Assembly (NCBI RefSeq): GCF_900099965.1
Contig: NZ_FNDJ01000016.1
Coordinates: forward strand, 1 to 64,000
Origin: Nonomuraea jiangxiensis
GTDB lineage: Bacteria; Actinomycetota; Actinomycetes; Streptosporangiales; Streptosporangiaceae
DNA: 64,000 bases
Direction of reading: 5' to 3'
Shown one piece after another: positions 18,231 through 27,475 of this stretch. Both the position numbers and the translations under genes were made by a program. Every line of letters begins with the position of its first letter. Within the stretch, counting starts at the first letter, position 1. The notes below the pieces were generated by a model that did no database searches, was not told the origin of the DNA, and worked only from the letters and a program-made list of their open reading frames with translations.

Positions 18231-19570
18231 GCGACGGCAGGAAGCTGGCCGCGCTGGCCGGTCCGATCGCGCTGACCCAGCTCGCCCAGGTGGCGCTGAC
18301 CACCACCGACACGGTGATGCTCGGGCTGCTGGGCGCCGAGGCGCTGGCCGCAGGAGGGCTGGCCCTGGTGCTGTTCAACCAGTTCCGCACCATGGGCGTG
18401 GGGCTGGTGACGGCGCTGGGCAACCAGGTGGCGGCCGCGCTGGCGCGCGGGGACGGCCCCGACGAGGTGCGCGGGCTCGTCCGGGCGGGCTTCGCGCTGG
18501 CGACGCTGGCCGGCCTGGCGGGCGGCCTGCTCATGATCGGCGCCGGGCGGCTGCTCGGCGCCCTCGGGCAGAGCCCGGCCGTCGCCGAGCAGGCCGCCGC
18601 GATGCTGCTGGCCATGGCTCCCGGCCTGGTGCCGTGTCTGTGGTTCCAGGTGGTACGGCAGCTCACGGTCGGCGCCCGCCGGCCCGCGGCGCTGGTGTGG
18701 ATCACCGTGGCCTCCATCGCGGCCAACGCGGCGCTGAACTGGGCGTTGCTGCAGGTCCTCGGCCTGCCCGGCATCGGCCTGGCGACCAGCCTGGTCTACG
18801 CGCTGTCCTTCGTCGCGCTGTACCTGCTCACGCGGCGCGACCCGGCGCTGACCGGCATGCTGGCCTTCGGCCACGCCCGCGCCGAGCGCGGCACGGTGGG
18901 CCGGCTGGCCCGGCTCGGCGTGCCGATCGCGGCCACCTACGGCTCGGAGGCCGGGTTCTTCACCGTGGTCGCGCTGCTCATGGGCACCTTCGGCGCACCC
19001 GCGCTGGCCGCGCACGCGGCGGTCAACCAGTTGGTGTACATCGTCTTCCAGGTGTCGGGGATCGGACTGTCGCACGCCGCCTCGATCAGCGTGAGCGGCG
19101 AGGCCGCGGTGGGCCGCCACGACCGGGCGGTCCGCGTGGGCCTGCTCGCCCTGGGCCAGGGTGCGCTGGTGGTGTCGCTGGTGGGTGCGGCGTACCTGCT
19201 GATTCCCGAGGTGGTGCTGCGGCCGTTCCTGGACCCGGCGCTGCCCGCCGACCGGGCGGCCCTGTCGGTGGCGACGGGACTGCTGGGGGTGGCGGCGCTG
19301 CTGCAGTACTTCGACAGCGCGCAGAACATCGGCGTCGGGCTGCTGCGGGGGCTGGACGACACCCGCTCGGGCTTCACGTTCACACTCGTGGGCTACTGGC
19401 TGGTGGGGCTGCCCGCCGCCTGGCTGCTCGGCCTCGCGATGGATTTGGGACCGTCGGGCGTATGGTGGGGTCTGCTGATCGGCCTGGCCACCACGGCCGT
19501 ACTGCTGCTGGTCCGCTTCCAGCGCACGGCGGCGGCCCGACGTGCAGCAACACCACTCCCCACAACCTGA
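18227..19570 (+). CDS. MATE-family efflux transporter
   Basis: 447 residues, about 12 hydrophobic segments, with the MATE opening LAGPIALTQLAQVALTTTDTVMLG and the repeated half-domain pattern (second half from about residue 235, ARLGVPIAATYGSEAGFF). The ATG overlaps the sbnA stop (ATGA). As the last gene of the operon it is the best candidate for export of the finished chelator; the window has no MFS exporter in this region. Function as a siderophore exporter is inferred from position. Confidence 0.9.
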   Translation: MSDGRKLAALAGPIALTQLAQVALTTTDTVMLGLLGAEALAAGGLALVLFNQFRTMGVGLVTALGNQVAAALARGDGPDEVRGLVRAGFALATLAGLAGGLLMIGAGRLLGALGQSPAVAEQAAAMLLAMAPGLVPCLWFQVVRQLTVGARRPAALVWITVASIAANAALNWALLQVLGLPGIGLATSLVYALSFVALYLLTRRDPALTGMLAFGHARAERGTVGRLARLGVPIAATYGSEAGFFTVVALLMGTFGAPALAAHAAVNQLVYIVFQVSGIGLSHAASISVSGEAAVGRHDRAVRVGLLALGQGALVVSLVGAAYLLIPEVVLRPFLDPALPADRAALSVATGLLGVAALLQYFDSAQNIGVGLLRGLDDTRSGFTFTLVGYWLVGLPAAWLLGLAMDLGPSGVWWGLLIGLATTAVLLLVRFQRTAAARRAATPLPTT

Positions 19571-19661
19571 CCGCCGACCGACCGCCCACCCTAGGGCTCA
19601 CCCGAAACACCACGCACCGCCCACCATCCGATTCTCGACTGGCGGCCACCCGCCAGGGTGC

Positions 19662-20093
19662 TCAGCGCGGCATCGCCCGGGCATGCCGCGCCGAAAGCTC
19701 CGCCCATCGCCCGGCGGTGCCGCCCCCGCCCTCGGGCAGGCTGGTGGAAGGCCCACTCACCTGCACCTCCCGCCGGCCGTCGCTGTCCTCTCGCTCTGAT
19801 CGATCCAGCTCGGCACCACCACGCTGGACGAGCACCAGCGCCGTGGCGATGAAACCCTCCATGAGCGCGTGCAGGATCGGATGGTTCGTTCGCTCGTAGC
19901 GCTCGACCAGTGCGCTCACGAAGGCGGTGAAAGCCTTCAGGTCGATCTGGCATTCGTCGCTCCGCATCGGCCCCAGCCCAGTCGGCAAGCCCGCCTCTGG
20001 TGCGAGGGCCTGGGCCGATCGCATGAACAACGCGAAGACCCCATTAGAAGGGTTCCAAAGGACTTGATCGTGGACCTGGTAATACTGGCTCAC
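19662..20093 (-). CDS. Conserved actinobacterial protein of DUF6086 type
   Basis: 143 residues beginning VSQYYQVHDQVLWNPSNGVF and continuing with GLPTGLGPMRSDECQIDLKAFTAF and HPILHALMEGFIATALVLVQR. From memory this is the pattern of DUF6086 proteins, whose function is not known. The GTG at 20093 has GGAGG 5 nt upstream; a longer open frame to 20138 lacks a site. The C-terminal 40 residues are low-complexity (Ser, Gly, Glu). It faces the MATE gene tail to tail and has no obvious link to the cluster. Confidence 0.65.
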   Translation of the reverse strand: MSQYYQVHDQVLWNPSNGVFALFMRSAQALAPEAGLPTGLGPMRSDECQIDLKAFTAFVSALVERYERTNHPILHALMEGFIATALVLVQRGGAELDRSEREDSDGRREVQVSGPSTSLPEGGGGTAGRWAELSARHARAMPR

Positions 20094-20251
20094 CACACCT
20101 CCAACGCATTGAAAGTGCCCATCCTCCTGGGGCGGCACTCCAGCTTCAACAGGTGGTCATGTCGTCCAAGATCACGCCTGCGTCGTACGGCCCGGTCAAT
20201 GCGGCCGGAAAGCATGGCGGTCGTGATCCACGTACGGGAGGATGACCGACC

Positions 20252-21025
20252 ATGAAGTTAACGATCATCGTCTTGGCGGCCGGCGCAACCCTGGCGGCCG
20301 GTACCGGGCCGGCCCAGGCAGCGCCGCAGGAGGACCCGGTCCGCGCATTCAAGGCCACGCTGGTGGCCGGACACGGAGTGCGCTTCACGGAGACGGCCAC
20401 CGTGGTGGACGGCACCGAGGAGAGGAAGCAGACGAGCCGGGGCACCTTCCGCTTCGACAGCAAGGGCGTCGCGGCCTTCGACATCACGGCCACCACCATC
20501 GACTCCCAGCGGCGACGGACCATCGGCATCCAGCGCGAATGGATAACCTATGTCGCCTTCGGCGACCCGTCGGGGCCGCCCGTGGAAGGCAAGAACTATC
20601 ACGACATGCCCAGTGGTGGTTTGTCCGACTCCTACGGACAGGTACTGAATCCCGCCGAACCTACGACCTTGGCCGCTCTCCTCAGGAACGGGAAGCGGAG
20701 CAACGACACCGTCACCGGCACGATCACCTTCGGCGCGATCGGGGACCACTCGCGGTGGTTCCGGAGCTCGGCACCGACCACGGACAAGGTGCACACGGTG
20801 GTCTCCTACACCCTCACCCTCACCCCGGCGGGTCTGGTGAGCAGGTTGCAGAGTGCGTACCGGACGAAGGAGCGCTGGGACGCGGAAAGCAGGAGGCTCG
20901 AAAGCCGGCTCATCGCCGTGGACACCCGCTACAGCGGTTGGGGCGGCAAGGTGTCGGTCAAGGCACCGGACCCCCGTACGGTGGCGTTCCTGCCGAGACC
21001 GCCTCACCAATCCCACCTGCTGTAG
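20252..21025 (+). CDS. Exported protein of unknown function
   Basis: 257 residues with a typical Sec signal peptide (MKLTIIVLAAGATLAAG, cleavage probably after AQA or AQAA). No Cys follows the signal, so it is not a lipoprotein. The mature part is rich in Thr and beta-strand patterns (ARFTETATVV-like strands, TVTGTITFGAIG, VVSYTLTLTPAG), reminiscent of LolA/LppX-like beta-barrels, but no family could be assigned with confidence. GGGAGG lies 10 nt before the ATG. Confidence 0.75.
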   Translation: MKLTIIVLAAGATLAAGTGPAQAAPQEDPVRAFKATLVAGHGVRFTETATVVDGTEERKQTSRGTFRFDSKGVAAFDITATTIDSQRRRTIGIQREWITYVAFGDPSGPPVEGKNYHDMPSGGLSDSYGQVLNPAEPTTLAALLRNGKRSNDTVTGTITFGAIGDHSRWFRSSAPTTDKVHTVVSYTLTLTPAGLVSRLQSAYRTKERWDAESRRLESRLIAVDTRYSGWGGKVSVKAPDPRTVAFLPRPPHQSHLL

Positions 21026-21319
21026 CACCTGCCGGGCTTCCCGTACCTCCCACGTGCGCGGGTCGGCCGGTGCTGCTCGACCTGGGCGGCGACGACGAGC
21101 CAGGGTAGGGGTAACCCTGCCCCCAGCGGCCACCCTCACAGGGATACCTTCAGTGCCACGGTGAGCGCAACCGTCTCGATCTCCTGGAACGTCGGCCAAT
21201 GTGTTGATGATCGGCCGCATCGCCCGTGCCGAGCCCGGAAATTGGCGTCTCTATCGCGGCTCGCTATGGCCGGGACGAATCGGATGTACGAGTGGAGTCC
21301 CCTCAGATAAAGTCCGATC

Positions 21320-21808
21320 GTGCGCTTTGGTGCGTCTTCGAGCGTGGTTGCCGCGGCACTTGTCTGTTTCGCGGTCCTGACGGGCTGCTCGGGCGAATCG
21401 GAGCAGCCAACGCTGGATGAGGCCACTCGCCAGCTTGTGAGCGACGGTGACGCACTGATGTCAATGATTCAGTCCGATCTGACTGGCCTGACGAAGGAAC
21501 GCGCCGACACAGACCGGACGACTTCATGCAGCACAGGCCAAGCACAACGATATTTCGTGGCCAAGGGCAACTTCACCGACCCGGCGAGACAGGATCCACT
21601 CAGCCGCATCGGACTGTTGAAAGGCAAGCTCGAGACCATGGGATACCGCGAGGTCGTGGACGAACTCGACCTCGGGGAGGACGAACTGGGCGTGACCGTG
21701 GCAGTGAACGACAATGCCAAATTGACGTTCGTACTCCTCGGACGCTTGTCGGAGGCTCCCAACCTCGTGATAACCGGCAAGACGGAGTGCTACCCCGGTA
21801 AGGGGTGA
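21320..21808 (+). CDS. Putative lipoprotein of unknown function
   Basis: 162 residues. A hydrophobic N-terminus ends in the lipobox LTGCSGES (Cys about 23), so it is likely a membrane-anchored lipoprotein. The acidic remainder has one more pair of Cys (SCSTG and TECYPG) that could form a disulfide. Codon use shows more A/T than the cluster genes to the left. It ends 6 nt from the convergent WXG100-like gene; both may belong to the same exported-protein island. Confidence 0.7.
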   Translation: MRFGASSSVVAAALVCFAVLTGCSGESEQPTLDEATRQLVSDGDALMSMIQSDLTGLTKERADTDRTTSCSTGQAQRYFVAKGNFTDPARQDPLSRIGLLKGKLETMGYREVVDELDLGEDELGVTVAVNDNAKLTFVLLGRLSEAPNLVITGKTECYPGKG

Positions 21809-21814
21809 AGGCCC

Positions 21815-22114
21815 CTACATGGGGTCAGGCGCTTGCGCGGCCTCCTCGCGAAGCTGTCGGGCACGGCGGCGAAGGTTCTCGGCTGTGGCCAGGCATCCGG
21901 TTTCGAGATTGCCTATCTGGCTCCTGAGCTGGACTGCATGCGCTTGGTATCGCTCGGCGGCCGGCCCTTTCCAGTACGACTCGCCGCCCCTCTGTTGCGC
22001 CGGGATACCGTCGAACACGACGGCAAGGGTCTTGGCATACCTCGTGAACGTGTCGGCGAGCGCCTCCTTCTCGGCCGCCTCACGGAGCAACTGGTGCTTG
22101 ATGGGCATGGTCAA
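21815..22114 (-). CDS. WXG100-like small helical protein
   Basis: 99 residues, all helical, with a central turn SYWKGPAAERY that places a Trp-x-Gly at the hairpin between two amphipathic helices. This is the ESAT-6/WXG100 architecture, and the length is standard for the family. Its ATG overlaps the stop of the large protein upstream (ATGA), so the two are cotranslated. No secretion ATPase (EccC) is in the window; export by an ESX/type VII system encoded elsewhere is inferred. Confidence 0.7.
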   Translation of the reverse strand: MTMPIKHQLLREAAEKEALADTFTRYAKTLAVVFDGIPAQQRGGESYWKGPAAERYQAHAVQLRSQIGNLETGCLATAENLRRRARQLREEAAQAPDPM

Positions 22115-23874
22115 CCACCCCGCCTGTTCAGGGCCTCGGTCAAGGCACTCAGAAGCCGACCCTTGATCGCATCTCTCATCGTGACTCTGTCCGCGGCGGC
22201 CAGCGGCGGCTGCCCGTGAGCTTTGAGCGATTCGGCCAAGAAGGCCACCTGCTGCTCCACAAGCCTGTTGGCCACAGCCTCGGCATCGTCGGGTGTCTTC
22301 TTGTCGAAATAGTCGGTGATCATGCCCTTCATGACGTCTTTAAAGTCATCCAGCACCTTGTCCTTGCCCGTGGAGACCAACGCGCTGTTGATGGGCAGGT
22401 ATTTGTTGTTGAAGTAATCGACCGGCATGAGCATGTAACCGGCTAACTGTTCGGCGTATTCGTCGTCGCTCCACTCCGCGTAGGTCGAGCCCGCCAACAG
22501 GAGGTTGGCCAGAGCTCCCGTACGTGAGGCTAGGTTCACGTGGGCCTCCCGCTTGTAGAGGTCCGGATCGAAGGGATGGAAGCGCCCCATGTCCAGTTCC
22601 TTGGTGTACTCCTTCGCCGCCTTCATCAACGTGTCAGCCGCGGCGGGGTCCTGCATCAGGGCACCCATGAAGCGGGCGCTCACTGTGGGGTCTAGCTTGT
22701 CCCATGGCGGTCTGTCCCCCACTTGGGGTAAGTCCGGCGCGTTACGCTGAGCTTGGCCTCGGGCGAGATGGTCAAGGACGGGCTTGATGTCCTGAGCCAA
22801 CATCCGGCTTATGGGCGAGTTGGCGAACGTTCCTAGACTGCCGCCGACCCAGAGGCTGTGCTCGGCTCCGATGCTGTTGATCACGGTGAGCCAGGCCTGG
22901 TCCCGTGTGTCGTCCTTCCCTGAGCCGGGCTTCAATGCGCCATGCAGCGCTTTTGCCAGCGCATCCTCGTAGGCGGGCACGCCTGCCGACCTGATGGTGT
23001 ACGCGTCCAGGAGAACCCCGGCCTCCTTCTGGTGCTCCGCCAGAAATCGCTGGAACGCGGCGGGATTCGCCTCGAAGGCCTTGGCCAGGTTGTACAGGTT
23101 CCAGTTCGGGTCAGCGGGATACGCGTCGGAGTTCGGCGGGCGGTTCAGCAGGTTGGCCGCCACCTTGTTGAGGAACGTGCCCGACTGCGGGGCCAGCCCG
23201 ACGAGAGCCGTCAGAATGTCTGACGGGGCTGTCTCCACCATCTTCTGCCATTCGTTTCCGAGCCGCCCGGAACCCTCTGCGCCGGCAAAAGCCTTGGCCA
23301 GTAGTCCCGGCGAGGCGTCGCGGGCCTGGTCAAGAGCGTCTGGGGTCAGGCCTCTGCGGTCTCCTTTTGCGCGGGTGTTCATCCAGTCGCGGAGCAATTT
23401 CTGGAACTGCTCGGTGCCCAGCGCGGCCAGTAGTGCTGCGGAGTAGGCGGGGTCATCGGCCCTGCCCTTGAGCGCCGATACAGCCTTCTCCACCTCGCTC
23501 CAACTCTGTTCAGAGAGGTACTCGTCGTGGTGCTTGAGTGCCTCGGTGATAGCGGTGGCGTCCTTCTTGGCCGCCTGTGCCGCCTCTGTCTGGCTGCTGA
23601 AGGGCAAGGTGCCGGTCAGCATGCCCTTCTGCTGTGTCGGCACCATCCGCTTGAGAGTGTCGATGCGCCACTTGAGGTCCTGCTGGGACTCGTGGAAGAA
23701 CCACCAGGTGCGGTGCATCGCTGTAACGCCTTCGTGGCCGGCCCATTCCTGACCTGCCTCGGCTATCGCCGCTTCCAGCCCTGGCCGCGCTCGGCCCAGG
23801 ACGTCTTTCCCCGTCTCCATCTGGCGGATCAGCTTCTCAGCGCCGAGGGGATCGATCCCGACGAACTCCCCCAT
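22111..23874 (-). CDS. Large protein with WXG-like N-terminus (DUF6571-like)
   Basis: 587 residues. The N-terminal about 90 residues form a helical hairpin starting FVGIDPLGAEKLIRQMETG, similar to WXG100/ESX substrates, and there is no signal peptide. The rest is a long alpha-helical body (for example LLAALGTEQFQKLLRDWM, TIRSAGVPAYEDALAKAL and a C-terminal Ala/Leu-rich helix) without toxin-like catalytic motifs that I can recognise. I assign it loosely to the DUF6571-type actinobacterial proteins from memory. It is coupled to the WXG100-like partner downstream, as for ESX substrate pairs. Confidence 0.72.
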   Translation of the reverse strand: MGEFVGIDPLGAEKLIRQMETGKDVLGRARPGLEAAIAEAGQEWAGHEGVTAMHRTWWFFHESQQDLKWRIDTLKRMVPTQQKGMLTGTLPFSSQTEAAQAAKKDATAITEALKHHDEYLSEQSWSEVEKAVSALKGRADDPAYSAALLAALGTEQFQKLLRDWMNTRAKGDRRGLTPDALDQARDASPGLLAKAFAGAEGSGRLGNEWQKMVETAPSDILTALVGLAPQSGTFLNKVAANLLNRPPNSDAYPADPNWNLYNLAKAFEANPAAFQRFLAEHQKEAGVLLDAYTIRSAGVPAYEDALAKALHGALKPGSGKDDTRDQAWLTVINSIGAEHSLWVGGSLGTFANSPISRMLAQDIKPVLDHLARGQAQRNAPDLPQVGDRPPWDKLDPTVSARFMGALMQDPAAADTLMKAAKEYTKELDMGRFHPFDPDLYKREAHVNLASRTGALANLLLAGSTYAEWSDDEYAEQLAGYMLMPVDYFNNKYLPINSALVSTGKDKVLDDFKDVMKGMITDYFDKKTPDDAEAVANRLVEQQVAFLAESLKAHGQPPLAAADRVTMRDAIKGRLLSALTEALNRRGG

Positions 23875-24150
23875 AGACCCTCCCAGATGGGTGGCTTACA
23901 GTGCGGTAGTCAAGCACGTCCGGCACATCGGGTAAACGCGTTATGCGTTCTTATTAGCTGATTGAACCTTGACATGTGATCAGCGTCGATAGCTCGGTCT
24001 CCCGATTCACATTCACGCGCTAAGGACAGCCCGTACCAGCGTGGATATCCGCTGGAGCCCCGCCTCCTACAAAGACAAGGCGAAAGCGAACGGCACCTCG
24101 ACTTAGAACCGATTACGACACCCGCGGCACGCCCGATACAAGCTAGGGCA

Positions 24151-24687
24151 TTAACTAGAGCAGCCCGAGTCGCTTCTCGTCTTCATTGGGAACCACATGC
24201 AATTCGCACCCATGCGGAGCCGAGTGTGCCGATCTTCAACGATGGCCCCGCCAGGTCCGTGGGGACTCCCGGCCACTCGCACGACTTGTTCGCGAACCGC
24301 TTTGGGCGCTTTGTAAGACTGATGCATCTTGACGAGCTGCTTCGCCCATACACGGTCGAGGCAGCCACTCACCGTCTGCATGTAGCGCCGCATCGAACTC
24401 CAACTGCCATCTTCCAGACGAGGCAGCTTGCACGTCATCTTGGCGATACGAGACGTCCGGTAAGCGGACTTCTCAATGCCGCATCCCGGGGAGAAGGCGA
24501 AGGCTCTGCACGGAAAGCGGCCGGTTTCATCTGCACCGCAGACTGGACCACAGCGCCACCCTGACCGCTTGGCAGGCTGCCGCCCGCCGAAGCACAACCG
24601 GCCAGACCGCCCAACCTGACAAGCAGAGCGAAGCCGCTGACCGACGACCGTGTCGGTACCGACGCTACGGCCGCGTGCCAACGCCAC
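24151..24687 (-). pseudogene. Decayed lipoprotein resembling neutral zinc metallopeptidases
   Basis: No single frame is coherent here, but adjacent frames give pieces of one protein. One has a signal peptide with a lipobox-like end (SGFALLVRLGGLAGCASAGG); another has CKLPRLEDGSWSSMRRYMQT and VSGCLDRVWAKQ, the start of the predicted neutral zinc metallopeptidase family found in actinomycetes. The HExxH part is absent and the frames break around 24260-24350 and 24470. I read this as a truncated, frameshifted gene. Confidence 0.45.
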
Positions 24688-24699
24688 GTCGGTCTTCTG

Positions 24700-24884
24700 A
24701 ACGGTGTCCAGACTCGCGGGAGAACGTCATGACGCAGAGACGCCATGCGCCGGTCGAACTTAGTGCGAATCTCCGGGCTCTGGTCGACGTTCCGCATGAG
24801 CCAGGTGGTCAACGTGGTCTCGCGGATACGACGGATGGTGTGGAAGCCGGGCCACTCAGCGATGTCGAACCCGTACGCGTCCAC
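24700..24884 (-). pseudogene. C-terminal remnant of an aminoglycoside phosphotransferase-family protein
   Basis: About 61 residues (DAYGFDIAEWPGFHTIRRIR, then TTWLMRNVDQSPEIRTKF, ending RVWTPF) look like the end of APH-family kinases, where a WPGF-x-LR-x-RE motif is common. No catalytic HGD or DxD part is found upstream: the frame is closed within about 60 nt. With the neighbouring remnant it marks 23875-25076 as a 1.2-kb stretch without an intact gene. Confidence 0.45.
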
Positions 24885-24966
24885 AGCCTGTGCGTACTCC
24901 TCCGGTGCGGGCCGTCGGCGTGTCGAAGACCATTCCGAGGGGGTATTGGTTCGGTTGCGCGAAGTG

Positions 24967-25019
24967 CCGGGTCGCTCCCGCCCACCCGCTGCCGTACGCG
25001 GCGGGTGGGAGCGACCCGG
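24967..25019. terminator. Long hairpin after the phosphoesterase gene
   Basis: CCGGGTCGCTCCC pairs perfectly with GGGAGCGACCCGG; a short bulge and ACCCGC/GCGGGT extend the stem towards the loop. It lies 58 nt past the phosphoesterase stop on the minus strand. Confidence 0.7.
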
Positions 25020-25076
25020 CTCCTCGTCAATGGGCTTCTCCGTGGAAAGGAGGCGTCAGCCCGTCGGCGCTGCGTC

Positions 25077-26051
25077 TCAGGCGGCCGGTACGGTCCGCTG
25101 CTTCCAGGAGAAGACGTTGGCCGACTTCGGCTCGATGGTCACGGTCAGCCACTGGCTGGCGGTGTCGCCGAACGTCTCCAGCCGGGTCAGGTTGGGCACG
25201 CCCGCGTAGTTCGGCTCCGACTCCTGGACGTGCTCGTCACCGTGCACGAGCAGCACCGGCTTGCCGTACGCGCGGGAGCGCTCGACGATGCGCTCGCGGA
25301 TCTCGGTGAACCCGTTGCTCTGCGTGGGCTCGGCCTGCAGCATGAGGATGACGCCGGGGGCGTGGGTACGCCGGGCGGTGTCGAAGGCGTTGTCGATCCA
25401 GTCGAGCGCGGCGGCCTTGCGCGCCTCGTACTCCGCCAGTCGCGGCTCCGGCTGGTCGCCGCCGGGCAGCTCGCCCCACGGGGCCAGGCCGTTCGCGCTG
25501 CCGACCACGTGCACCGTGGCGAAAACGACCTTCTTCTCGGTGAAGAGCACGTTCTCCACGTAGTCCCGGTGGCGCGGGTCGCGGGCCTGGGTCTCTACCT
25601 TCATCGGGTGCCTGCCCAGGGTACGGCCGGCGACCGGGTAGAAAATCCGGCGGACCGCGTCGAGCCGCTCGGTCGGCACGAAGCTACCTGCCGCGACGCG
25701 GTGACAGTCGGTCCAGTCGTTGTCGCCGGGGGTCAGCACGAACGGGTCTTCGAAGGTCTGGTACTGCTTCGCCGTCGCGGTCAGGTGCGCATCGTCACAG
25801 GAGGTCGAGCCGCTCTTGACGTCGCCCGCGTGCAGGACCAGCTTGACGTCCCGGTCGGCGTTGATGTCCTTGACCAGGGCGGGGAACGCGGCTTCCTGGG
25901 CTGCGCCGTACGGGGTGTCGCCGAGCAGGGCGAAGGTGAATGAGGAGCCGCGGCCGGACTGGCCGGCTTCGGCGCTGGCCATGCCGGGTGAGGCGGCACC
26001 GGCGGCCAAGGCCGCCGCGATCACGGTTGTGGCGAGCAGGGATTTACGCAT
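25077..26051 (-). CDS. Exported calcineurin-like metallophosphoesterase
   Basis: 324 residues with a Sec signal peptide (MRKSLLATTVIAAALAAGAA, cleavage after ASA). The metallophosphoesterase motifs appear in order: LLGDTPYG (Asp ligand), HAGDVKSG (GDxx), TPGDNDWTDC (GDN[D/H]), and a C-terminal LLVHGDEHV in place of the usual GHxH. The fourth motif has Gly-Asp-Glu-His, as in some secreted relatives. It is likely a secreted phosphoesterase; the substrate is unknown. The ATG at 26051 was preferred because the 28 codons upstream lack signal-peptide character. Confidence 0.85.
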   Translation of the reverse strand: MRKSLLATTVIAAALAAGAASPGMASAEAGQSGRGSSFTFALLGDTPYGAAQEAAFPALVKDINADRDVKLVLHAGDVKSGSTSCDDAHLTATAKQYQTFEDPFVLTPGDNDWTDCHRVAAGSFVPTERLDAVRRIFYPVAGRTLGRHPMKVETQARDPRHRDYVENVLFTEKKVVFATVHVVGSANGLAPWGELPGGDQPEPRLAEYEARKAAALDWIDNAFDTARRTHAPGVILMLQAEPTQSNGFTEIRERIVERSRAYGKPVLLVHGDEHVQESEPNYAGVPNLTRLETFGDTASQWLTVTIEPKSANVFSWKQRTVPAA

Positions 26052-26254
26052 ATGGGATTTATTGCTGCTTACGGCCGCCGGTCGATGACGCCGAGCCGAC
26101 ACCGCGGGAAACCTTCGCCGACGATCACCCGTCATGGTCCAGAATCGTGGGAGGTCAGGTGCCGCCGGCGCAGGTGCGTAAGCAGCGCGGGTTCGGCTCC
26201 TGTAACTCCCGAAGGCGGCAGCAAGCCGGCGCGTACCGGGTGCATGAAGGCGGC

Positions 26255-26635
26255 TCAGCGGCCGACGGTCTGCCGCTCGGGCTCGACGACGGCGACGATG
26301 CGTTCCTCGTCTCGGGAGTAGGGCTGGCCAATGTACTTCGTCGATATCTGGTCGATGATGTCCCAGGCCGAGTCACCTTCGAGCCATTCGATGACGCGAC
26401 CGCGGACGATGACGGGCTCGAACGGGTTGTCGGCGGGCGTCAGGGAGAGTGCTACCCGGGAGTCGCGGCGCAGGTTGCGGGCCTTGCGCGAGTGCGGACC
26501 TGTGATGAAGACGACGTGGTCGCCATGGGTGCCGACCCAGAGCGGGACGGTGTGGGGCGAGCCGTCCGGCAGGACGGTGGCGAGGTGGGCCAGCGAGGTG
26601 CCGTCGAGGGCGCGGCGTACGTCAGGGTTGAGCAT
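26255..26635 (-). CDS. PPOX-class F420-dependent oxidoreductase (split-barrel)
   Basis: 126 residues, close to the usual length of the small split-barrel family. Features: HLATVLPDGSPHTVPLWVGT at the N-terminus, FITGPHSRKARNLRRDSRVALSL in the middle, and VRGRVIEWLEGD. Relatives use F420 or FMN to reduce or oxidise small organic molecules. The ATG at 26635 follows GAGGAG. The gene lies just downstream of the RibD-domain reductase gene in the same direction; a common transcript is possible. Confidence 0.85.
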   Translation of the reverse strand: MLNPDVRRALDGTSLAHLATVLPDGSPHTVPLWVGTHGDHVVFITGPHSRKARNLRRDSRVALSLTPADNPFEPVIVRGRVIEWLEGDSAWDIIDQISTKYIGQPYSRDEERIVAVVEPERQTVGR

Positions 26636-26792
26636 CGTCTTCTTCTCCTCATGAACGGGTTGCCGGTGAGTGGTGCGGCGTGGTCGGCGACTGCGGTGGT
26701 GCAGTCGAAGGCCGGGAAGGGACCCAGCGTCAGCAGCCAGGCGAGCGGGCGGCGTCGGCGGGGAAAAATGGCGAGGTCGCGGGTTGCGAGGG

Positions 26793-27386
26793 TCAGCAAT
26801 CGACCTCGTAGTGGAGATGCGTGACGCCCGGCGCGGGGACGGCCTGGACCAGGCGCAGGCGTACGTGCTCGGGCAGCGCCTGGAAGAAGGGACGGCCACC
26901 GCCGAGCAGGACCGGCACCTGGTGGAGGATCACCTCGTCGACGAGCCCTGCCTTCAGGGCCTCGGTCGCCACGCCGCCGCCCATGAGGCCGACGTCCTTG
27001 CCGTCGGCGGCCTCACGAGCAGCCGCGATCGCGTCCTCGATGCCGGTGGTGATGAAGGTCTGCCGCTCGGTGATCTCCGGGGCCGGCCGATGGCTGAGGA
27101 CGAACAACCGGGCCGTGGGATGCGGGCCGCCGCCTCCGAAACGGTCGGAGTGCTCATAGGTGTCGCGCCCCGCCACGACCGCACCCACGCGTGCGGCGAG
27201 GGCGTCGAAGACCGGGGCACTGGGCCCGCTCAGCCGGAATCCGTCGAACACCTGACTTGGCGTGTCGCCATTGAAGTACCAGTCGAAGAGCATCGTTCCA
27301 TCGCCCAGCCCGCGCCCGGGGCCGGGGCCGAGCCCTGTGATGTAGCCGTCGACCGATACGGCGTGGGCGCTGAAGACCTTGCTCAT
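26793..27386 (-). CDS. RibD C-terminal / dihydrofolate reductase-like protein
   Basis: 197 residues. It begins MSKVFSAHAVSVDGYITG, has VVAGRDTYE and VGLMGGGVATEALKAGLVDEVILHQVPVLLGGG, the typical RibD_C fold pattern with the NADPH-binding glycine run. Members of this family are widespread in actinomycetes and mostly without a known substrate. It is divergent from the HxlR regulator at 27476, with a palindrome between them, so the regulator probably controls it. Confidence 0.88.
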   Translation of the reverse strand: MSKVFSAHAVSVDGYITGLGPGPGRGLGDGTMLFDWYFNGDTPSQVFDGFRLSGPSAPVFDALAARVGAVVAGRDTYEHSDRFGGGGPHPTARLFVLSHRPAPEITERQTFITTGIEDAIAAAREAADGKDVGLMGGGVATEALKAGLVDEVILHQVPVLLGGGRPFFQALPEHVRLRLVQAVPAPGVTHLHYEVDC

Positions 27387-27439
27387 CTGCGCAACCCTTC
27401 TGAGTTCCTTCAAGAGACTCCATGACCGTAGCACCCAGA

Positions 27440-27454
27440 GTTCCCTTACGGAAC
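27440..27454. promoter_or_regulatory. Candidate HxlR operator in the divergent promoter
   Basis: GTTCCCTTACGGAAC: 5-bp perfect arms around a 5-nt centre, 22 nt before the HxlR start and 54 nt before the RibD-domain gene. It is a reasonable site for a winged-helix dimer; evidence is only the symmetry and position. Confidence 0.45.
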
Positions 27455-27475
27455 CCCAATAGCTAGACTGACTCC

